Shown piece by piece: positions 23,472-31,841 of a stretch of DNA of 46,894 nucleotides. The position numbers and the translations under genes are program-made. A model generated the notes under the pieces. It did not search any database and was not told the origin of the DNA. It saw nothing but the letters and a program-made list of their open reading frames with translations. How positions within the stretch are numbered: position 1 is the stretch's first letter; each line of letters starts with the position of its first letter. The DNA is taken from positions 1-46,894 of the IMG/VR virus record IMGVR_UViG_3300027749_003864; one strand, 5' to 3'. Source of the stretch: a virus.

Positions 23472-23699
23472 TTATACCTTTTCGAAATGTTTTTTGAGTT
23501 CTGTAAACCCGCCAATGTAATTATCGTCTAAAAATATTTGTGGCACAGTCCTGGCATCAGGTACAGCTTCTAATAATTCTTCTTTAGTATAACCGTCGCC
23601 AATTTTACGTTCGTCAATTTGATAACCCTTAGCTTGCAATAGCTTATATGCTTGATCGCAGTAAGGGCAATGATATTTAGACCACATTGTTGCTTTCAT
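23472..23699 (-). CDS. nrdC: Glutaredoxin (NrdC/GrxA type)
   Basis: 75 residues, a minimal glutaredoxin. CPYC active site at 11-14, cis-Pro motif RTVPQIF and GG-F motif (YIGGF). Immediately downstream of nrdB, so it is the likely electron donor for the phage ribonucleotide reductase. Confidence 0.92.
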   Translation of the reverse strand: MKATMWSKYHCPYCDQAYKLLQAKGYQIDERKIGDGYTKEELLEAVPDARTVPQIFLDDNYIGGFTELKKHFEKV

Positions 23700-23708
23700 T
23701 CTATTTCC

Positions 23709-24809
23709 TTATAGTGCCGGTAATGCATCATAATCCAACGTTTCGCTCATAATGCCAATAACATAATTAGTTGATTCGTTTTCTTGTAATGCTGTTTGTT
23801 TTTTACTTGTATCAGTATGTTTATTAAACCATGGGATTGGAGTTGACTTTGGTGCAATTTGTTGATATTTAATACCAATGTCCTTTAATGCACCCACTGC
23901 TGTATAGTCTACAAAGTCTTTTAAGATATTGGCATTTAAACCAATAACAGGACCTTTCTTAAACAAATAGTCTGCCCATTCTTTTTCTTCACGAATAACG
24001 TCCATATACATAGAATAGACTTCTTGTTCGCACTCTTGTTTGGCTTCAGCAAATCTACTATCTTCCTTGACCACTTGATTAATCAAATAGGCGGTCCAAC
24101 CTTTGTGTAATAGTTCGTCTTGCAAGATCAAACTAATAATATTGCCGTTACCCATAAAGATTTTATTCTCTACCATTGCTAGACTTGTAGCAAAGCTAAC
24201 CATAAAACGGAAGGCTTCTAGTGCGTAACTGGCATTTAGTGCTAACCAGATAGCTCTAATATGTAATTTTTCACCAACATCTTCACCAAGCTCTTTATGA
24301 CAATTAATTACGTGCAATTGGTCATAATAATTGCCTACACTTGAGGCCATACTGATAATCTCTTGTGTGTCGTGGATAGTGTTGAATACATCCTTAGGAA
24401 CATTGTAGATATTACGAATGATATGGCTATAACTCTTTGAGTGAATGTTTGTTTCAAAGAATCCCCAGTTGTACATTAGTGCTTCTACTTCTGGCAAACT
24501 ACAGACTGGAGTAAACACTTGTGTAGGGCCGCGACCTTGCAAACTGTCCAGTGCTGTTTGTCGTAGCAAGTTACTGGTAAAGATATGTTTGACAGCATCG
24601 CTGGCATCTTTAAAATCGTTAGCATCTTTGGTCAAACTAATTTCTTCTGGTTGCCAAAAGAAACCACGTGCTGTAGCTTCAAAGTCTGCAATCTTTTTAT
24701 ACTTGACTTCCTCAAATCTTTGAATGGTAACAGGACCTGCTGGGTCTAAGAACATCTTGCGATTAAGATAGTCTGTCTTTGTTTTTAAATTATATTGTTC
24801 TTTACTCAT
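23709..24809 (-). CDS. nrdB: Ribonucleotide reductase class I small subunit
   Basis: 366 residues. Metal ligands as in E. coli R2: Asp88 (QTALDSLQGR), His123 (HSKSYSHIIRN), Glu198 (ALEAFRF), Glu232 and His235 (DELLH), with radical Tyr127. The first ExxH motif reads Glu119-Thr-Asn-Ile-His123, one residue longer than E. coli E115-x-x-H118. Builds the tyrosyl radical that drives NrdA. Start overlaps the nrdA stop (ATGA). Confidence 0.95.
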   Translation of the reverse strand: MSKEQYNLKTKTDYLNRKMFLDPAGPVTIQRFEEVKYKKIADFEATARGFFWQPEEISLTKDANDFKDASDAVKHIFTSNLLRQTALDSLQGRGPTQVFTPVCSLPEVEALMYNWGFFETNIHSKSYSHIIRNIYNVPKDVFNTIHDTQEIISMASSVGNYYDQLHVINCHKELGEDVGEKLHIRAIWLALNASYALEAFRFMVSFATSLAMVENKIFMGNGNIISLILQDELLHKGWTAYLINQVVKEDSRFAEAKQECEQEVYSMYMDVIREEKEWADYLFKKGPVIGLNANILKDFVDYTAVGALKDIGIKYQQIAPKSTPIPWFNKHTDTSKKQTALQENESTNYVIGIMSETLDYDALPAL

Positions 24810-27127
24810 AGCTTACATGCCTCGCAATCTTCTTCGTTGTCAAAATCAATAGCTTCTAACATGGTAGGTGCTTCTTCGGCATCTGCTTTACTACCTTGTT
24901 TGTTAATCAAACTATAGTAGAATGTTTTCAATCCCCACACCTGTGCCTGCATTAAATTTTTAGCAATCAATGTAGTTGGCACTTTACGACCTTCAAAGTG
25001 CGCTGGGTTATAGAATGTATTAGTACTAATTGATTGATCAACATAGGCGGCGAGAACAGAAGCTGTTTTCAAATACCCGTCGCAATCTTTCTGATCCCAC
25101 ATCAACTGATACTTATTTTTAAGTTTATGGTATTCAGGAACAACTTGTATAAATGATCCTGCTTTTGATTCTTTAACACTGATCAAACTCATGGGCAACT
25201 CAATTCCATTAGTGCTGTTTATAACAACACTACTGCTTTCGACTGGGGCGATGGCCATTAGTGTAGCATTGCGTACTCCGTACTGTTTCATATTAGTACG
25301 TAGCGTTTCCCAATCAAGTTCTGGGGCAAAGTTTGCTAGTTCATTAACACCTTCTGCTCGTAATTCCCAAGGGAATATGCCTTGACCGTATCGTGTGTGT
25401 GAGCTATGCTGACAAGGACCACGCTCTCGGGCCAAATCAACTGTTGCTTCTGTCAAGTAATAGGCTTGATGCTCCATCCAACTCTTAACATCCTGTAGTG
25501 CATCTTTCTCACCATACTTAAATCCACGTTTGGCGTGCCAGTAGGCTAGATTAGTAACACCAATACCCAGTGGACTAATTTCGTCGTTACTTAATTTGCT
25601 CTGGATTGAAAGAAAATCTTGATAATCTAAAATATTGCACAGGCTACGCTGTAAGATACGGCAAGCTCGGCGCATGTCTTCTGGATTACGGAAGGCTCCC
25701 CAGTTGATTGATCCTAGTGTACATAACGCTATGCGGCCTTCAGCGTCATCCAGACGTTTGAAAGATTTTGTAGGTAATAGGATTTCACAACACAAATTGC
25801 TTTGGTAGATAGTGTGATACTCTGGGTCAAACGGACCCTGGTTCATTACATTGTCAATGAACACTAGATAGATACGTCCTGTATCAGTACGCTCTTTCAA
25901 TATGCCCGACTTGAATACTTCTTCAGCGGACATAGTTTTTGTACGCAGGTCTTTGCGTTTTTCATATTTTACATATAGCTCTTCAAATAGTGCTGTGTTA
26001 CTATAAAAAGCTTCGTACAAGTCAGGTACTTCGTTAGGATCAAAGAATGTTATAGTCTCTTTGTTCTTAAATCGTCTCCAGAAAAATTTAGATAACACAA
26101 CTCCGTAGTCCATGTGTCTAACTCGAGTTTCCTCTGTGCCTTGGTTGTTTTTAAGAACAATAAGGTCATCAAACTGATGATGCCAGATTGGATAGAACAC
26201 AGTAGCACTAGCATTACGAATACCACCTTGACTACAACTACGCAAGTCACCGAACCATTTCTTTAAGAAAGGGATCATACCAGTATGCATGATTTCGCCA
26301 CCGCGAATTGGGGAGCCCAATGGGCGAAGTCGACCGATTTCCAATCCAATCCCCGCACGTTTACTGGCATACTTTGCCATCATTTCACCACTAGCAAATA
26401 TACTATCGAGGTCATCATCGCTACGTATGAGAACACAAGAACTAAACTGCTTAGTAGGAGTGCCAAGTCCGGCCAGCACAGGAGTAGCAAGAGTAAACAA
26501 ACCATCAGAAGCCGCATTGTAATACTCCTTTATATAACGCATCCTTGCGCTGTTTGGTTCTTCACGATGAAAGACAGTAGCGGCCGCAACCATATATCTA
26601 ATCTGTGGAGTTTCATAAGTTTCTTTTGTAGCACGATTACGTACTAGATATTTTTCAATTAGTTGTTCAATAGCTGCGTAACTGTATTGCTCGTCCTTTT
26701 CGTGATCGAGCATTGCATCCATTTTGTTCCAGTCTTCTTCGCTATACCACTCTAGCAGTTCTTTAGAGTACAGACCAATTTTAACATTTTTTTGTACAAT
26801 AGAAAAAAGGCTTGGAGGTTTGTATGAACCGTAAACATCTTTACGCAACATTGACAAACGCTGTTTACCTGCAACATATTGATAGTTTGTATGTCCAATA
26901 TCAGGATTTGATTCTACGTCTATCAAATCAACAACAGCACGTAATGTAATCTCGTCAATTTCTTTTGTTGTGATACCATCGTAAAAGTGCGGCTGACTTT
27001 TGATCTCAATCATACTCTGACTGACGTCAGCTATTCCCTTGCATACTTTGGCAATTTGAGCTTGCCATTTTTCTACAGCTAGCAACTCTGTAGTTCCATT
27101 TCTTTTTATTACCGTTATGTTGTTCAT
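24806..27127 (-). CDS. nrdA: Ribonucleotide reductase class I large subunit
   Basis: 773 residues, full length. N-terminal ATP-cone (VIKRNGTTELLAVEKWQ). The active site shows QFSSCVLIRSDDDLDS, the N-x-C-x-E loop in SNLCCEILLPTKSF, and ALCTLGSINW with the partner cysteine. The C-terminal redox tail is CEACKL. Makes dNDPs from NDPs for phage DNA synthesis. Weak ribosome site and a leader of about 155 nt from a sigma-70 promoter. Start of the nrdA-nrdB-glutaredoxin unit. Confidence 0.96.
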   Translation of the reverse strand: MNNITVIKRNGTTELLAVEKWQAQIAKVCKGIADVSQSMIEIKSQPHFYDGITTKEIDEITLRAVVDLIDVESNPDIGHTNYQYVAGKQRLSMLRKDVYGSYKPPSLFSIVQKNVKIGLYSKELLEWYSEEDWNKMDAMLDHEKDEQYSYAAIEQLIEKYLVRNRATKETYETPQIRYMVAAATVFHREEPNSARMRYIKEYYNAASDGLFTLATPVLAGLGTPTKQFSSCVLIRSDDDLDSIFASGEMMAKYASKRAGIGLEIGRLRPLGSPIRGGEIMHTGMIPFLKKWFGDLRSCSQGGIRNASATVFYPIWHHQFDDLIVLKNNQGTEETRVRHMDYGVVLSKFFWRRFKNKETITFFDPNEVPDLYEAFYSNTALFEELYVKYEKRKDLRTKTMSAEEVFKSGILKERTDTGRIYLVFIDNVMNQGPFDPEYHTIYQSNLCCEILLPTKSFKRLDDAEGRIALCTLGSINWGAFRNPEDMRRACRILQRSLCNILDYQDFLSIQSKLSNDEISPLGIGVTNLAYWHAKRGFKYGEKDALQDVKSWMEHQAYYLTEATVDLARERGPCQHSSHTRYGQGIFPWELRAEGVNELANFAPELDWETLRTNMKQYGVRNATLMAIAPVESSSVVINSTNGIELPMSLISVKESKAGSFIQVVPEYHKLKNKYQLMWDQKDCDGYLKTASVLAAYVDQSISTNTFYNPAHFEGRKVPTTLIAKNLMQAQVWGLKTFYYSLINKQGSKADAEEAPTMLEAIDFDNEEDCEACKL

Positions 27128-27336
27128 TTCTTCGCTTTAAATTTGGTTATGCTTTATTATATACTTAATATTGATTAGGAAGTATTTAGTGATGTGAAAC
27201 ACTCGAAGAAATCTATTCGCAGTCAACGATTTAAGCGTGATTTTTAATAAATTGTTTTATTAAATATTATTATCACAGGCATGAACTAAATTATATACGC
27301 ATTTATTAGCGTTGTCTATATAATTTGAAAGTTAAC
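27128..27336. other. AT-rich intergenic region with long nrdA leader
   Basis: 209 bases without a clear gene. Holds the nrdA promoter, a late-like ACTAAATA (27190-27183) about 56 nt before the ATG, an AT-only inverted repeat (TTTAATAAA/TTTATTAAA, about 27243-27264), and on the plus strand an 18-codon open frame of very basic composition (27194-27247). No strong GC hairpin was seen. Confidence 0.5.
27290..27318 (-). promoter_or_regulatory. Sigma-70-like promoter of nrdA
   Basis: Minus strand TAGACA (27318-27313), 17-nt spacer, TATAAT (27295-27290). Confidence 0.72.
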
Positions 27337-29058
27337 TTAATTGGTATATACCGTTGCCGAATATGAGTAGTTAAGTTTGCCTTGGTCATTTTGTAACGTA
27401 TTGGTGTAATAGATTGCAACACTGGCAATTACTTGACCTACAGCGCCAGTGTACACGTTGCCGCGAGCATCCAAAAATTTTCCATAAAATGCTAATTTTG
27501 TAGATACACCAAGCGCAGTATCAACTCCTGCAAAATCATATTCATCACTTAGTTGCAAATACTTTTGATTAATATCTGTTGATAAGTGTATAGAACCTGT
27601 TCTGGTAAAGTTTCCTGTTGTTATACTCTTATACACATAATTAATTTTATACGATGCGCTACCAGTTACAATTCCATATGCATCAGTAGAGATTGGTAAT
27701 CTAAATGCTAATACATTGTTTTGCTGTCCGAGATCTAGTTGTTCTACACCAAATGAACTATAAGAAACATTACCCGAGACAACAGGAATATATCGAGTGG
27801 TTAAATTGAAATTTGATAAATTGGCGCTACGGTCACTTTGATTGTTTTCAACGCTATTATTTGTATTTTTAAAATAAATTTGTGGGTATATTGCAAATGC
27901 GTTTCCTGCATTGTTATTTCCAACATCGTATAATTTACAATTAATAACAGTATTGTATGTACCTCTTTCTATGTATACAGCTTGTTGTTTTACTTTATAA
28001 AATTTTACACTAGAAATTGTTGTTTGTCTTGGACCAAATTGTTCTCCAGTGCTACTACCGTCTGATCCTACGCCAAATGCAAATCCTTGCAATGCGTCAT
28101 TAACTAAACAATCTTCAAAAGTATTGTTAAGTATATCTTGTTTGGCTAGTACCGCTGTAGTAACATTTAAAAATTGAATATTTTTAAATATATTATTAAG
28201 ACATGTAACCACATTGCTCAATGCATTCATTGACATGCCAATGTTTGTACTGTTATATGTTGTATAGTTTGATGTATTACCGGATATTTTTATATTTTCA
28301 AAACTACTATCTCTTACAGCATCTAGTTGCATTCCTGAATTTACACCAGAAGGTAAACTTATTGTGATATCGTTAAGTTTAATATTTCTAGGTTGATTTG
28401 TAGATTGAGAACTGGAAATTACACTTGCTACAGATATTGTAGTAGTATCATTTACAAATCGAAACGCTGATAAAGTATTTCCTGTCGCTGGGAGAAATTT
28501 AATAATTGTTTTATCGATTCCCGACCCAACAATTGTTGCAAAACTTGGAATGTATACAGGTCTAGTAATTAAATAAGTTCCCGGTAGGATCATTAAAGTT
28601 AATCTTGACAAGATTCCGCTACTAGTAGTAGAATGAGCTAAATTGCTTGGATTTAAAAATAACTGATAGATAGCATTTTGTAACGCATCTGTATCGTCAG
28701 TTATGCCATCGCCTATCATTCCAAAATCAGCACTTGTAATCTGATCGTCTAGCCTTGTTTGAACTGATCTAAATATTGGGCTACTTGCGTCAGCACCAGT
28801 GATTATTGTAGAATCACCTTGTTTATAAGAATATTGTGTTAACGCTAATAAGTTACCCTCTGCCTTTAAATCATTTAAAGTTAAGAGGCGAGTATTTCCA
28901 ACAGCTGGCGCACCTTCTGCAACACTACCGTTGCCAATGTATAATTCTTGAGTGTCTACAGCCCATGCCATTTCTCCGCTGGCTAGCTGTGGAATTCCAG
29001 TACCCTGTTTGGCCTGGCCGCGTCGTATTTGAATTCTTGCAATTTGAAAAACAGCCAT
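27337..29058 (-). CDS. Tail fibre/spike protein with right-handed beta-helix
   Basis: 573 residues. N-terminal block ARIQIRRGQAKQGTG...LASGEMAWAVDTQELYIGNG resembles the attachment domain at the start of major-tropism-determinant-like fibres. From about residue 100, DFGMIGDGITDDTDALQNAI is the classic opening of pectate-lyase-like phage spikes, followed by many Asn/Ile/Val rungs (NIFKNIQFLNVT, NTFEDCLVN). The C-terminal part (about 430-573) is a beta domain. Probably binds or degrades host surface polysaccharide. Late promoter GATAAATA and AGAGGA ribosome site upstream. Confidence 0.82.
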   Translation of the reverse strand: MAVFQIARIQIRRGQAKQGTGIPQLASGEMAWAVDTQELYIGNGSVAEGAPAVGNTRLLTLNDLKAEGNLLALTQYSYKQGDSTIITGADASSPIFRSVQTRLDDQITSADFGMIGDGITDDTDALQNAIYQLFLNPSNLAHSTTSSGILSRLTLMILPGTYLITRPVYIPSFATIVGSGIDKTIIKFLPATGNTLSAFRFVNDTTTISVASVISSSQSTNQPRNIKLNDITISLPSGVNSGMQLDAVRDSSFENIKISGNTSNYTTYNSTNIGMSMNALSNVVTCLNNIFKNIQFLNVTTAVLAKQDILNNTFEDCLVNDALQGFAFGVGSDGSSTGEQFGPRQTTISSVKFYKVKQQAVYIERGTYNTVINCKLYDVGNNNAGNAFAIYPQIYFKNTNNSVENNQSDRSANLSNFNLTTRYIPVVSGNVSYSSFGVEQLDLGQQNNVLAFRLPISTDAYGIVTGSASYKINYVYKSITTGNFTRTGSIHLSTDINQKYLQLSDEYDFAGVDTALGVSTKLAFYGKFLDARGNVYTGAVGQVIASVAIYYTNTLQNDQGKLNYSYSATVYTN

Positions 29059-29078
29059 GAAAATATCCTCTTATCGAA

Positions 29079-29086
29079 TATTTATC
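29079..29086 (-). promoter_or_regulatory. Late promoter GATAAATA
   Basis: Minus strand, 20 nt before the beta-helix gene ATG (29058), with AGAGGA between. Confidence 0.65.
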
Positions 29087-29801
29087 AGTTCTGTTTGTAG
29101 TACTGCTCCACACGTTGCCACCATTGATCTTCCCAGTAGCTAAAATCCTCAGGTTTTAGGATAAATTCCTGGTAAGCAGGTTCTCCCCATACCATAGGCG
29201 TAATTTCTGGCGGTTTTACACACATTAATACAACACCTTTACGTATGTTTGTACCATATATTTTATTATGTGCCAGTGCATAAGCTGTTAGCTGTAAGTA
29301 GTACCCAGTAATCCACTCTAGTTTTTTAGGTTTATTAGTTTGCTTGTAATCTAGAATAGACTCTTCATTCATGTGTAGACCGCAACCGTCAGAAGTTCCT
29401 GCATATAAACCCGGATAGTATAAGGGTACTTCAACACCCCATACTTCGTTTACATTTACCAACCCTTGTTCAATAACATGTTTAGCCATTTTGTGACTTT
29501 GTACACTATAAGGGTTTGAGCCAGGATCTCTTAATATGCCGTCTTTAACATAGTCCTCAAGATACTTGTGCATTCGTGTTCCACGATTAGCAGCTTCTGT
29601 AGTAATCTCTTGTGCTTTCTTTTCACCCACAGCACGTCTCCATGCTTGGAGTGCGGCTTTTTCTTCTTCGGGTTTAGTTTTGTCTAGGATGGTAGTAACG
29701 CTAGGAACTTTACTACCATCTGGTGTCGCATATAAGCGTTTGCCTTCTACACTTTCTCTACTAATAGAGGTGTAGGAATATCGTTCGTTGAGTAAAGTCA
29801 T
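29085..29801 (-). CDS. RecB-like PD-(D/E)XK nuclease
   Basis: 238 residues. The PD-(D/E)XK core is visible: GTRMHKYLEDYV (motif with His), Asp in LYAGTSDGCGL, LDYKQ (D-x-K) and the RecB/Cas4-type QxxxY in YLQLTAYALAHN. Likely a DNA exonuclease used in phage recombination or host DNA breakdown. A TTGACT-17-TATAAT promoter ends 5 nt before the ATG and there is no ribosome site, so the early transcript would be leaderless. Confidence 0.86.
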   Translation of the reverse strand: MTLLNERYSYTSISRESVEGKRLYATPDGSKVPSVTTILDKTKPEEEKAALQAWRRAVGEKKAQEITTEAANRGTRMHKYLEDYVKDGILRDPGSNPYSVQSHKMAKHVIEQGLVNVNEVWGVEVPLYYPGLYAGTSDGCGLHMNEESILDYKQTNKPKKLEWITGYYLQLTAYALAHNKIYGTNIRKGVVLMCVKPPEITPMVWGEPAYQEFILKPEDFSYWEDQWWQRVEQYYKQN

Positions 29802-29806
29802 TCGTC

Positions 29807-29835
29807 ATTATACAACAACACAAGACTCGAGTCAA
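29807..29835 (-). promoter_or_regulatory. Sigma-70 promoter abutting a start codon
   Basis: Minus strand TTGACT (29835-29830), 17-nt spacer, TATAAT (29812-29807), then GACGA and ATG (29801). A normal +1 would fall on or beside the A of ATG. Confidence 0.72.
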
Positions 29836-29836
29836 A

Positions 29837-30076
29837 TTATTTGAGTTTATCAGAAACAGCGTTCATTGCTGACTGATGAATTTTATTTGGTTTAGGTTTG
29901 CCTTGCTCGGGTTCGAGTTCTTCGCCTTTGGTGTTAATAACAACACCCTGGCCGTCAAAACGAGCAACTAGTTTTTTAATAACAGGATCACTTTCCCAAC
30001 GTGCGGCAAATCTATCATAATCGATATCTGGTGCGCCGTAGTTTTGTCCTGCTTGATTAAGTGCGTCCCAAGTCAT
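29837..30076 (-). CDS. -1-frame continuation of the scaffold-like protein
   Basis: 79 residues if started at the ATG at 30076 (MTWDALNQAGQNYGAPDIDYD), but no ribosome site precedes it. The frame is open upstream to 30196, where it enters the A9G run at the end of the previous gene. A -1 shift there would add 116 residues (VIQSIRESVDPLILTL...) to the 326-residue upstream protein. The segment FAARWESDPVIKKLVARFD is helical and conserved-looking; the Lys/Pro/Glu-rich tail follows. Function unknown; likely a virion assembly protein if fused. Confidence 0.6.
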   Translation of the reverse strand: MTWDALNQAGQNYGAPDIDYDRFAARWESDPVIKKLVARFDGQGVVINTKGEELEPEQGKPKPNKIHQSAMNAVSDKLK

Positions 30077-30129
30077 AGGAGCGTCGATATGAGAATCACT
30101 GTCTGCACCTTGGTTGTTGGCGCTAGATT

Positions 30130-30163
30130 GTAGAGCCCTTAATGTTAAAATTAAGGGGTCTAC
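30130..30163 (-). repeat. Stem-loop downstream of the slippery site
   Basis: Minus strand: GTAGA-C-CCCTTAAT, loop TTTAAC, ATTAAGGG-C-TCTAC. 13 base pairs with one C-C mismatch, starting 23 nt after the A9G run. No T run follows, so it is not a typical terminator. It may stimulate frameshifting, though the spacing is longer than the usual 5-9 nt. Confidence 0.7.
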
Positions 30164-30183
30164 GCTTTCTCTAATAGATTGAA

Positions 30184-31164
30184 TTACTTTTTTTTTGAGT
30201 TGAGTAGCATGCCTAGTCGACGACTGTAGTCAACACTTTCACGCTTTTCGCGGCCTGATACGCCTTCAGGGCCTGCGCCCATGTCAGCTTCGGGAGGCAC
30301 TTCTGGACCTGCACCCATTGGTGCACCGCCTGCTGGAGATGCGCCAGGTAATGCTGGACCTGCACCCATTGCAGGTGCTTCTCCGCCTGAAATTAATGCC
30401 AATGCGCCTGATAAACCACCGCGGCTTGTTTCTAATGCCGCATAGATTGCTTCAAGAGCTGGCTTTACTTGTTCGGTATATTGTTGAGCAACATCGCTGC
30501 CCATTGCTTCTCTTATAGAGTCTGTTAATTCTAAAAGCTGTTCTGCTTTCATGGCCGCTACATCTTCTAGCCAACCAGTAACACGGTCAACCATATCTTT
30601 AGTTGCCATGATAACTTCAGCTTTGTCTTCTTCGCCTTCTGCTAGATATACAATATAATTTGCTGCGTTTTCTGATAAATCATAACGTAATGTTAATTCA
30701 GCTGATAATTCTTCTTCGTCGCTTTCGCCTAATTCTACTCGCTTGATTGCGCTGTTGATCCAACTTTCTGGAACGCTGTGTTCCATGGCCTTTTCTTTTA
30801 TTTTTTCAGCCTTTAGCTTTTTACGCATTTCAGCTTTTTGCTCTGCCTTTTCGTCAACGCTTTCTTCCATGCATTCGCAAGGATCTTTGTGGCAATCGCT
30901 GCACTTGCCTTCTTCACGTTCCATGATTTCTGTATTGATACAGTCTAGCATTACGCGAGTCTTTTGATAGTCAGGGCTTTCATTGATGCTATCATAGCTT
31001 TCGCTAACTTCAAACTGGCTTAACTTTGTGCGAAGTTTGTTACGTGCATCTTCTAATTGCACATCGCTAAATTGTTCTAGATTAAGTTTGTAGCCAAATT
31101 GCTTTGCTAAACTTTCGTTTAGTTTTTTAGCTGTCACTGGCTTTGATAATTCTCTTAGTTGCAT
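30184..31164 (-). CDS. Scaffold/prohead-core-like phage protein
   Basis: 326 residues in the zero frame. The N-terminus (MQLRELSKPVTAKKLNESLA) resembles short peptides that begin internal head proteins of T4-like phages. A helical, Glu/Lys-rich body spans about 20-250, with a Cys cluster (CSDCHKDPCECMEE) at about 87-100. A Gly/Ala/Pro-rich tail (MGAGPALPGASPAGG) follows. Late promoter TATAAATA upstream. The last codons TCA AAA AAA AAG TAA form a slippery site. The scaffold assignment is by style and context, not by a recognised domain. Confidence 0.62.
   Translation of the reverse strand: MQLRELSKPVTAKKLNESLAKQFGYKLNLEQFSDVQLEDARNKLRTKLSQFEVSESYDSINESPDYQKTRVMLDCINTEIMEREEGKCSDCHKDPCECMEESVDEKAEQKAEMRKKLKAEKIKEKAMEHSVPESWINSAIKRVELGESDEEELSAELTLRYDLSENAANYIVYLAEGEEDKAEVIMATKDMVDRVTGWLEDVAAMKAEQLLELTDSIREAMGSDVAQQYTEQVKPALEAIYAALETSRGGLSGALALISGGEAPAMGAGPALPGASPAGGAPMGAGPEVPPEADMGAGPEGVSGREKRESVDYSRRLGMLLNSKKK
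30187..30198 (-). other. Second slippery run TC-A9-G at a gene end
   Basis: Minus strand TCA AAA AAA AAG immediately before the TAA stop, identical to the run at 15439-15450. A -1 shift bypasses the stop and opens 116 codons. These are the only two A9 runs I found on either strand. Confidence 0.65.
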
Positions 31165-31192
31165 GGTGGTATCCCTAAACTGTTCTTACTAC

Positions 31193-31200
31193 TATTTATA
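31193..31200 (-). promoter_or_regulatory. Late promoter TATAAATA
   Basis: Perfect match on the minus strand, 28 nt before the ATG at 31164. It overlaps the stop of the upstream gene. Confidence 0.7.
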
Positions 31201-31651
31201 CAAAACTGTACTTAAACATCTTGGAAATAGCGGCTTGATAATAGTTACTCTTATCTTCGCTATACTCTAACTTGTTTAATAAAATACAAAATCTTTCAAA
31301 ATCTTTAGTTGTTTTTATGTTCTTTTTGTAAACTTGTAAATCGCTGTAACTAGCCCAATATTTGTTATCTAAATGTTTGATTTCAAAGAATTTAGTTAAA
31401 TTTACATTTGAATATGCTTTAGCGGCCATTAGCGCACATGTCTTTAGATAATAATCTTCTAACAAATAATTGCTACCTAAATTGTACAATCCCCAACCAT
31501 TGTCAGTTTTTCTTATTACATACTTAGATAGTACTACACTACCGTCTGGTTGAATAGCTATAGGTAATGTTTTTTTAAAGTCTTCCTCAAAGTGAGCTGC
31601 AAGTTCTTTAATTGCCTTTGATTGCGGTTTAAATTTCTTTGTTTTCTTCAT
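31196..31651 (-). CDS. Conserved hypothetical phage protein
   Basis: About 151 residues from the ATG at 31651 (MKKTKKFKPQSKAIKEL); a TTG 6 nt upstream is an alternative. Basic N-terminus, beta-rich middle (SVVLSKYVIRKTDNGWGLYN) and a helical, Lys/Tyr-rich C-terminal half. No motif recognised. Overlaps the preceding gene by about 23 nt, so it is in the same operon. Confidence 0.55.
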   Translation of the reverse strand: MKKTKKFKPQSKAIKELAAHFEEDFKKTLPIAIQPDGSVVLSKYVIRKTDNGWGLYNLGSNYLLEDYYLKTCALMAAKAYSNVNLTKFFEIKHLDNKYWASYSDLQVYKKNIKTTKDFERFCILLNKLEYSEDKSNYYQAAISKMFKYSFV

Positions 31652-31841
31652 TTGCAACTACCGTAGGATCCTTATGGCCAATTTTAGTTATCAAAGATTT
31701 TCTAATCATGGCCTGAACTCTGACTTGCTCATGTTCGGTAAGGCTACTAATTTTGACTGGATTTTTAAGTTTCTTAAGAAGCTCAATTTCTTCGTTAGTT
31801 ACCCAGATTTCAAAACTAGATATTAATTCGTTAATTTTCAT
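31629..31841 (-). CDS. Small helical phage protein, possible winged-helix type
   Basis: 70 residues from the ATG at 31841, which overlaps the previous stop as ATGA; longer starts would run into that gene. NEEIELLKKLKNPVKISSLTEHEQVRVQAMIRKSL looks like a helix-turn-helix or winged-helix arrangement, but no family is recognised. In an operon with its neighbours. Confidence 0.55.
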   Translation of the reverse strand: MKINELISSFEIWVTNEEIELLKKLKNPVKISSLTEHEQVRVQAMIRKSLITKIGHKDPTVVANEENKEI

